64,000 nucleotides of DNA from Mytilus californianus (taxonomy: Eukaryota; Mollusca; Bivalvia; Mytilida; Mytilidae): assembly GCF_021869535.1 (NCBI RefSeq), contig NW_026262668.1, forward strand, positions 8,850,348 to 8,914,347, read 5' to 3'. The position numbers and the translations under genes are program-made. The notes under the pieces are model-generated. The model saw only the letters and a list, made by a program, of their open reading frames with translations, was not told where the DNA came from and ran no database searches. Within the stretch, counting starts at the first letter, position 1; every line of letters begins with the position of its first letter. Positions 57,401-64,000 of the stretch are shown piece after piece.

Positions 57401-57495
57401 AGGGATATAGTTACGATACTGTTGTCAGGTCATTAAAGATTGCATATTTTGGCGTTAATATTGATTCACTTATAGGGTCTTTGCATCGGCACTAA
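54483..57495 (+). pseudogene. Naiad ORF, copy B (endonuclease-RT, near-complete)
   Basis: Start MKLRNGKILNTKL at 54483, stop TAA 57493. In-frame TGA codons at 54645, 54738, 54771 and 56049 match copy A. N-terminal GIY-YIG endonuclease (IIYLLT-TGA-NKPGCGIQYVGE), CxC linker (SCNCSN), RT with motif A FDFSTLYTTLPH, motif B GIPMGTNCAPLIADLF, catalytic FRYLDD (56842-56856) and C-terminal thumb (LITSGISHP-like, here LIRSGISHPIFYGNILYKA). It shares the frame breaks at about 55056 and in the A8 run near 56600, and has a private 4-nt insertion near 55673 just after the CxC motif. In the Naiad clade some clam and spider elements are known to be selenoproteins, and the TGA positions here fit that. Confidence 0.87.
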
Positions 57496-58138
57496 ACACA
57501 TTTATTTAAAAACCAGTTGTTGGCATGACACGGGTTATGTTCTTCTCATATATGTTATGATGGTATGATACTAAACCCCTAACGGGAAGGATTGTGCCTG
57601 ATATTCATATGATGAAGACATAATCTTTCAATCAGTTTAATTGAAGTCTGAAGCTGGCATGTCAGTTAACTGCTAGTAGTCTGTTGTTATTTATGTATTA
57701 TTGTCATTTTGTTTATTTTCTTTGGTTACATCTTCTGACATCAGACTCGGACTTCTCTTGAACTGAATTTTAATGTGCGTATTGTTATGCGTTTACTTTT
57801 CTACATTGGCTAGAGGTGTAGGGGGAGGGTTGAATCTCATAAACATGTTTAACCCCGCCGCCTTTTTGTGCCTGTCCCAAGTCAGGAGCCTCTAGCCTTT
57901 GTTAGTCTTGTATTATTTTTAATTTTAGTTTCTTATGTACAATTTGGAGTTTAGTATGGCGTTCATTATCACTGAACTAGTATATATATTTGTTTAGGGG
58001 CCAGCTGAAGGACGCCTCCGGGTGCGGGAATTTCTCGCTGCATTGAAGACCTGTTGGTGGCCTTCTGCTGTTGTCTGTTCTGTGGTCGGGTTGTTGTCTC
58101 TTTGACACATTCCCCATTTCCATTCTCAATTTTATTTT
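57478..58138 (+). repeat. Naiad pseudo-LTR 3
   Basis: Terminal pLTR, with several private differences in its second half (GGTGTAGGGGGAGGG, CCGCCTTTTTGTGCC, GGTCGGGTTG). It ends at TTTATTTT before flanking GCACCTCC. Confidence 0.9.
57543..57613 (+). promoter_or_regulatory. Candidate SECIS element in the 3' UTR of Naiad copy B
   Basis: Same sequence and fold as at 53523-53590: ATGA quartet, AAA bulge, CCC/GGG mini-stem, TGAT. It lies about 55 nt after the TAA at 57493, the expected position for a 3' UTR SECIS. Confidence 0.65.
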
Positions 58139-58650
58139 GCACCTCCTATTTCATTTCCTCATCTGAAGAGAGTTTTAACTTTGGGATGACATGGACACAT
58201 ATCTGCACACTTAACATGTCGTACACATTTGGCATGTTTGGTGTACCCATTTTGTATACACAGCTCAGGATCCTCCTTTATAACTTTTTACCATCCATTA
58301 AAACTTTCTCACAATCTTATAACCATATAATGCTTTTGTGCACCTATTTTGCTTTTTGATCTGAATTTTTTTTGGGTTTCCCTTTCCAAAGCATAGACTT
58401 TTTGTGAGCTTTGCTCCAGACATGTACAGTACCTCTAGTTACATTGTACAATGTATGTTGATTAATTAATAGGTATATGTAGATGAAATCTCATTTTCAT
58501 GATACATTTATCATATTTCAAGTACATGAACATCATGTACATATATTGCTGATGTGTCAGTTACATGTACTATACATTTTCTGTATATGCTGCATCTTAT
58601 TATATCCAGTCAGTGACTCTCCTTTTAATTATATGTATTTTATCTTCCAG

Positions 58651-58734
58651 GTGTAGACAGTTGATATTAAATATCAAAAATTCTTTAGCTAAACAGAAGA
58701 AGGACAAATGTAAAGAAACCTTGGATAATTGGAA
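58651..58734 (+). CDS. NUGGC: SLIP-GC-like nuclear GTPase, exon 2
   Basis: Acceptor TATCTTCCAG, donor TGGAA|GTAAGA. The single G completes the codon begun in exon 1, then CRQLILNIKNSLAKQ and KKDKCKETLDNW follow, and AA is carried to exon 3. A lysine-rich amphipathic helix is likely. Phases (2 in, 2 out) fit both neighbours. Confidence 0.8.
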
Positions 58735-59381
58735 GTAAGACAATATTCAATCTCCTTCTGTTATCATCATGATCATGGTTATAATACAATTTGATTGTTA
58801 TTTGTATCAGAGATATTAAATTTTAGATTTTGAACATGAGTGCTCTAGCAACGTACCATGTTAAAATCTCAAATTGGACTATGATAATGGAAATATGTTT
58901 TCCTGTTTTTCTTGAGCACACAACTTGTTGGAGTCTACTGCAGCATTTAGGCACAATCTGATTTTATAGTTGTTTGAAACATCAATAACTTTGTCAAACT
59001 TTCATAACTGTATGAAACTTTGAGGAAGCTTTTTTTTAATGATCAAAAGACAGCAGTATAAAAATATACATGATATAGAGTGCAAAATTTTGAAAAGTAT
59101 TTTTTGAAAAAACATTCAAGTTTCAATCCTTGAAATCAAAATGTTTCCTCTGTGTAAATAATTGTGCCTTTCCTGAAGCATCAGTTGGCAGAGTGAAGCT
59201 TTTTACATCTTTACCTTGGTATTTATTTTAATGTGCCAAAGAACCATTTTTACCTGACAAAAATATAGCTGTATACTAATTCAAGCCAACCTAGTCAACA
59301 GCTGTTAGAAATAGCCTATGGGTGAGAAATTGTGTAACAACACATGGATCTGATTAGTTGTATTTTTTTATATATTGTTTT

Positions 59382-59664
59382 TATGCCCCACCTAGGGGCA
59401 TTGTGTTTTTCGATCTGTCCATTCGTCCGTCTGTCCAGCTTCAGGTTAAAGTTTTTGGTCAAGGTAGTTTTTGATGAAGTTGAAGTCCAATCAACTTGAA
59501 ACTTAGTACACATGTTCCCTTATGATATGATCTTTCTAATTTTAATGCCAAATTAGAGTTTTGACCCCAATTTCACGTTCCACTGAACATAGAAAATGAT
59601 AATGCGAGTGGGGCATCCGTGTACTATGGACACATAGTTGGGCATCCATGTCACACATTCTTGT
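59382..59664 (+). mobile_element. F7 hairpin element, single-core copy
   Basis: The 5' hairpin is ATGCCCCACCT / AGGGGCAT, then GTGTTTTTCGATCTGTCC with a GTCC-type microsatellite and one core unit (CAACTTGAAACTTAGTACAC). The 3' end is GTGGGGCATCCGTGT...CATTCTTGT. It lies in GTPase intron 2. Confidence 0.8.
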
Positions 59665-60526
59665 TTTTTTTATCTCGAAGGTAATCCTTTGAACATGGTC
59701 CACCAATTCCATATTGTAATAAACCCAAATAAAACAATAGCATACCAATTAAACTGTTAAATTATAAAAGATATGTTTTCTTAAAAGGGATGGGTCTTTT
59801 TTTGCAATAGAACTTAGAACACTTGAATTTCATGTAGAATTTCATTTTTATTTTATTTGATCAAACATACAAAAAATGTCCACAAGTTTTGAGCAGTCTT
59901 TTTTACATTGTTTCTTCATACAAATACTTGATACTTGAATGTTAAATAACTAATAAATCTATCAACTGCTTCATTAATTGGCATTTCTTTGCTGACACAC
60001 AAACATTTCTGTATGTAAACAATAGGGTTCTGTCAACAGACAAGGTTTCTCCAGTAAACTTAAATTCTGATAGATTTCATATGATTTCAACAAATAAAGT
60101 TATTTTACCACAACAAAATATTTTTCTCAAACATGAGAAACAATTTCAGAAATACATATGTATGTCTGGTAATACCTTAGGTATACTGGTAAAATCAGAT
60201 TGTATGCCAACCAATTAATCCTTATCACCTGGAACTTCTTTAATTGCAGGGTATTTAATTATGAATAACTGTATACCAAATAATTTACAGAACTTTTCAG
60301 TTTTGTTAGTTCAAAAATAAAGCAAATATATTGTCCCTTATATCAAACTTGGATCTCCCCTTAAACATGTTAATTGAAAAAACAAAACAAAAATAAGTTG
60401 ATTGATACTAATGATGTTATTTTCGCAACATTTACTCATGTCACTTTTACATTGTTTTATGACAAGAAAATTGCATATTTTTGAGCAAAAGTAATATAAT
60501 CCAGCTTTTCAATTTTTGATTTTAAG

Positions 60527-60752
60527 AAAAGATTTGGAAGAACTCGAGAAGCAGCTAATTATACCAAAAGTGACCATAGCAGTAGTAGGAGCTACTGGCG
60601 CAGGCAAATCTAGTCTGATCAATGCTGTGGTAGATCAGTTTAGTGTTTTACCGACATCAGGAACACAAGCATGTACATCTGTGGTGGTAAAGATAGAAAA
60701 CAATGAAGATGGTGAACAGTATGAAGCAGACATAGAATTTTTATCCAGGGAG
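60527..60752 (+). CDS. NUGGC: SLIP-GC-like nuclear GTPase, exon 3: P-loop
   Basis: Acceptor GATTTTAAG, donor GAG|GTATGT, phase 2 in and 0 out. Encodes KKDLEELEKQLIIPKVTIAV, then VGATGAGKSSLINAVVDQFS, LPTSGTQACTS and ending YEADIEFLSRE. GATGAGKSS is the G1/P-loop of a dynamin-like GTPase; the LPTSG.QACTS segment supplies the switch-I threonine, and YEADIEFLS is typical of SLIP-GC proteins as I recall them. The remaining GTPase motifs (DTPG, NKxD) must lie on exons beyond 60752; none was identified up to 64000. Confidence 0.88.
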
Positions 60753-60835
60753 GTATGTAGTTATAGAGCATTTCTGACAGTTTGTACATGGAATTGTAAA
60801 AGGTTTCTTTGACATTTGTGTAACAGAGGTCTATG

Positions 60836-61023
60836 TACTGTGGATTCATTTATTTTTGTGGGTACCAATTTTCCTGGATTGAGGAAAAGGCGTGTATTTG
60901 GCAAAGTCGGCATACATTCCTTTAGAAAATTCGTAATTCGTTGAACATTCTTATTCGTGGTTCCCCTGTACCCACGAAATCCACAAAAATTAGTATCCAA
61001 CGAATATTAATGAATCCATAGTA
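60836..61023. mobile_element. Palindromic MITE, copy 2
   Basis: Same family as 25114-25316: ends TACTGTGGATTCA / TGAATCCATAGTA and inner GGGTACCAATTTTC / AATTAGTATCC. Situated 84 nt downstream of GTPase exon 3. Confidence 0.82.
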
Positions 61024-61084
61024 TATAAATCAAAGTACTGAAGTACTGAACATCGGATGACCGCAAGTTCTGTGGATGGTCACA

Positions 61085-61175
61085 AGCACTTGTCTCAGAA
61101 AAAAAACACATCTCTATACCTGAAAGTATGGTTACTGTACAGAGATATATTTTTTTCTGAGACAAGTTCGTGCGT
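61085..61175. repeat. Hairpin-forming inverted repeat
   Basis: Arms GCACTTGTCTCAGAAAAAA and TTTTTTCTGAGACAAGTTCG flank a loop that itself has CATCTCT/AGAGATA. Probably a MITE remnant. Confidence 0.75.
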
Positions 61176-61179
61176 GGAT

Positions 61180-62990
61180 GATGAATAAATGACAGGGAAT
61201 TCAACCTCACTGTAATAACTATTATATTGTAGTGATACAAATTAGTATACTCTGGTTTGTTGTTATAGTTTAAGTTAATATTTGTGTATAACAATTACAT
61301 GTATATATAATTTTCATCCATTTGTATATCATTCTATTCTACTATTCTAATAATAGTGCAGTGCAAGTGCATGGTGGAAACTCTTCTGTAATAATTCGAT
61401 TTTTCTAATAGATTGGATTTGAGTAGGCATTCATATTATCCAGCAAAACGTTCTTAACATATTCTTCTGCATGCGTTAATACAATTTTTCTATACATGTG
61501 CATAGATATTAATAATTTTTTACTTCTATATATATTTGTAACAACAAAACATTTTCATATTATTTTATGTTCTAAAAAAAAATATTTTTATGAGTATTCA
61601 TTGAAGAAATGAATTTATAACAAGCAATAAGGAATGTTATCTTGCATTCGATAATGTCCGCGTATTTATACAATCTGTTATCAGTCAAAAACGAAAGTCA
61701 AATCTCTGTGGCAACAATACATCGGAATGCCCTCACGGTCATCGCGATGTAAAAAACATAACTTATTGATAGATGCACATGATTGCCATCGCTTCTACCT
61801 ATGTTTATACCTTTTTTGGAAAATGACGCTATCAGCGGCATGTTTCCGATACCATTGACCAGAACTTACAGAAGCCGATTATTGCCTCCTCCTATCGCAC
61901 TCGGTTTCATATTTACTATTTTACATACTAACTGGAATCTGCTTGTATTACGCTACACTCGAACAAAGTGTTGTAGTCGGACGGGAACCAGTTTACATAC
62001 TTTATTTTATTTACCAAAAAGATATCTTGACCTGTCCATATGTTTTTTGTTATTAAATGGTATTTGGAGCTATCCCTTTGTTATATTTTTCATATTTATT
62101 CGAGCTTTCACTTTTATGCACATGTCTTACAATCGTAAACAATCGGTATGTATACATGATAAATAGATACGTTTTGTTATGGTGTTGGACTTTTTACCCT
62201 CCAATGATCAGCAATCGCTAGACAAAATAGTTTCAACAAAAGTGAAAATGTGAATCATTTTGATATCCATTGGATAGAAACTGGTCTTTATCCAGATTAA
62301 CGAAGATTTTAAAAATCGGAAATTAGTAATACGGTTATACCCACGCGGTGCATATGAATCTTTGTTTACAAAACAGGATTTCGGAATGTCTCTAGTTTTT
62401 AGATCGTAAGTCACAATAAACTCAAACTGAAAGTAAACTGTTGTTTGTAAGACGCAGGTTTACTCACCATAAACAGAGACATATGATATGTATTATATGT
62501 CTCTGCCATAAACAAGCTGAAACGTTCAGTATGGCATATATTTTAGGTTAAAGACGGTCCCATTCATTTAAAAAGCATTTTGAAAGTAGACGATGGGATT
62601 ATTTCAGGTTTGTGGATCGAGTAAATTATCACAAAGTTCATTTCTTGACGACCTAATATTTCATCATGTCGATGGTACAAATCGATTTTTACTGTTTACT
62701 TGAGCTTCTCATGTTTTGTATTTAAACGGTCGTTTATTTTTAAACCTGAACCAGGCATATGCATTCTGTAATTGTGCAAATCTTCGTTCTTTGGTCAATT
62801 GGCTTATGGATAGTTGTATCAATTTCAACTCTTACATTAATTTTTTTTAAAATATATTTGCATTACACATGCAATGGCAGTACCTTTCCAATTACAATTT
62901 ATGTGTTGTGTCTAAATTAAAGTTGTAACACTTTATAGTGACTGGAAAGGGTAGAAACATTCATCTGATTAGAAAAGGCTGAAGATACTT
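61180..62990. other. Intron sequence without recognised exon
   Basis: I searched by eye for continuation of the GTPase (DTPG- or NKxD-like segments) and found none. The 127-residue open frame at 61783 has no recognisable domain and no fitting splice sites. A palindromic word (AGAGACATATGATATG...TATGTCTCT) lies at 62478-62508. Confidence 0.5.
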
Positions 62991-62991
62991 C

Positions 62992-63316
62992 AAACGGCAC
63001 CGAATCATAAGATATTGCATCTTATAAAAAGAAACTGAGATTTGGATAGTTCCACTTCAAGGTAAAAATGTTTATCTCTTGTGAAATGAAATAAAAAAAA
63101 TATTGTAACACTGTAGTTAATTAATAAAGATACTATTACGTGTATTTCTGTATTGGCCTTATTATTGGTTCTCGGTCAGCAGTCAAACGGCACCGAATCA
63201 TTAGATATTGCATCTTATAAAAGGAAACTGAGATTTGGATAGTTCCTCTTCAAGGTAAAAATGTTTATCTCTTGTGAAATGAAATAAAAAAAATATTGCA
63301 ACACTGTAGTTAATAA
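62992..63316. repeat. Tandem duplication, period about 192 bp
   Basis: AACGGCACCGAATCATAAGA at 62993 recurs as AACGGCACCGAATCATTAGA at 63186, followed by 120 nt of near-identity (GAAACTGAGATTTGGATAG, GTAAAAATGTTTATCTC, ACACTGTAGTTAAT). Confidence 0.88.
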
Positions 63317-63317
63317 A

Positions 63318-64000
63318 TTCTCCCAAACGAAGTTTGGGAAGACTTATTGTTTTTGCTCAGTTCTTATTATTATTATTATTCTTCTTCCTCTTCCTCTTCC
63401 TCTTCCGCCGCTTTTAAATTTGAACTTGTCCGCACCCGTTCTCCAAAACCACTTGTCAGATTAACTTAGGGTTTGACAATATGTTAGACTAACATGTCTA
63501 GTGGTGCAATCAGGATTTTGTTTGTGCAATGGGGTTTATAAAGGGGTACTTTGAGGGGCAAAAAGAAAAGAGGGTTTTACTATAGAACCCTATGGGATTT
63601 TATTTTTTTAAATTTTCAAATGATTATAACTTGAAAACCGTTTGTGATAGACACAATCTTTTTAATTGAAAATGTTCTAAATGATAAAACCCATTAAATG
63701 AAATACAGGGTTAGTCCCCAGGGGTCACCCCCACCCCCTGCCATTTAAGAAAGTTCTAATACCTTGTAAGTGGTCAAGATCCCCACCCCTAAACCATATA
63801 TATTCTGGTTTGTCATGCTAAGATGGTTTGAATGATATACAGGGTTAGTCCCCAGGGGTCATCCCGACCCCCTGCCATTTGAGAAAGTTCTAATATCTTG
63901 TAAATGGTCGATATCCCCACCCCTAAACCATATATATTCTGGTTTGTCATGCTAAGATGGTTTGAATGATATACAGGGTTAGTCCCCAGGGGTCACCCCA
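63318..64000 (+). mobile_element. F8 hairpin element, 3' end outside the window
   Basis: The 5' hairpin is TCTCCCAAACG / AGTTTGGGAAG, then TTATTGTTTTTGCTCAG, a (TTA)n/(TTC)n microsatellite (63365-63405) and core units of 134 bp starting at 63721, 63855 and 63989 (GGGGTCACCCC, CCCCTGCCATTT, CACCCCTAAACCATATAT). Same plan as F1-F7. Confidence 0.85.

Larger units (their letters stand above)
46135..58138 (+). mobile_element. Tandem Naiad-type Penelope-like retroelement array
   Basis: Order: pLTR1, body A, pLTR2, body B, pLTR3. Each body encodes an N-terminal GIY-YIG endonuclease, a linker with a CxC motif (SCNCSN) and a C-terminal RT (motifs FDFSTLYTTLPH, GIPMGTNCAPLIADL, FRYLDDILAL). Permuted domain order, the CxC linker and pseudo-LTR tandems are the published hallmarks of the Naiad clade. 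Bodies A and B differ at only a handful of sites plus small indels. They share two frame breaks, and each has private lesions, so the array is recent but not intact as sequenced. It lies within intron 1 of the SLIP-GC-like gene, in sense orientation. Confidence 0.9.

Noticed and set aside
61783-62166. 127-residue plus-strand frame with hydrophobic stretches
   Set aside because: No recognisable family, no upstream start context or splice partner, and AT-rich sequence explains the hydrophobic codons; probably intronic.

Overview
The window looks like nuclear DNA of a bivalve mollusc, most likely a Mytilus-type mussel. It is AT-rich and intron-rich, with canonical GT..AG splice sites. It is crowded with short elements built as hairpin + microsatellite + tandem core (pearl/HINE-like), MITEs, a tRNA-derived SINE and Penelope-like retroelements. 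The organism call is inferred from repeat style and protein similarity recalled from memory; no search was run.

Three host genes can be assembled exon by exon. (1) Plus strand, 4752-28282: the last seven exons of an ABCF1/ABC50-type ribosome-associated ATPase, covering the second ABC domain. (2) Minus strand, 33370-29690: a complete three-exon, 193-residue ankyrin-repeat protein with a Lys/Gly tail, tail-to-tail with ABCF1. (3) Plus strand, 43161-60752 and on past the last exon found: the first three exons of a SLIP-GC-like (NUGGC) nuclear GTPase with an NLS-like N-terminus and a P-loop. Exon phases agree at every junction.

Most of the remaining sequence is mobile DNA. ABCF1 intron 4 (17.2 kb) is a nest of several element families (called F1-F8 here). 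They share a plan: a 5' hairpin, a simple repeat, a tandem core of about 126-180 bp units, and a 3' end that repeats the right arm of the hairpin. Comparison with unoccupied copies shows that F1 and F2 insert inside T-runs without a conventional target duplication. The region between the ankyrin gene and the GTPase gene (33.4-43.1 kb) holds degraded LINE fragments, a decayed canonical Penelope-like element, MITEs and a 2.9-kb Mutator-like element. That element carries a PHD-finger exon and only the C-terminal end of its transposase.

The most notable object lies in GTPase intron 1 (46135-58138): two nearly identical Naiad-type Penelope-like retroelements in tandem, separated and flanked by three ~660-bp pseudo-LTRs. 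Their order is N-terminal GIY-YIG endonuclease, CxC linker, then RT. The coding frame is crossed by four TGA codons, each where relatives have cysteine as I recall them. A hairpin about 50 nt past the stop codon has the parts of a Form-2 SECIS element. This supports a selenoprotein-encoding retrotransposon. Both copies are damaged: they share two frame breaks and carry private lesions, including a 3.3-kb F1 insertion in the RT of the first copy.
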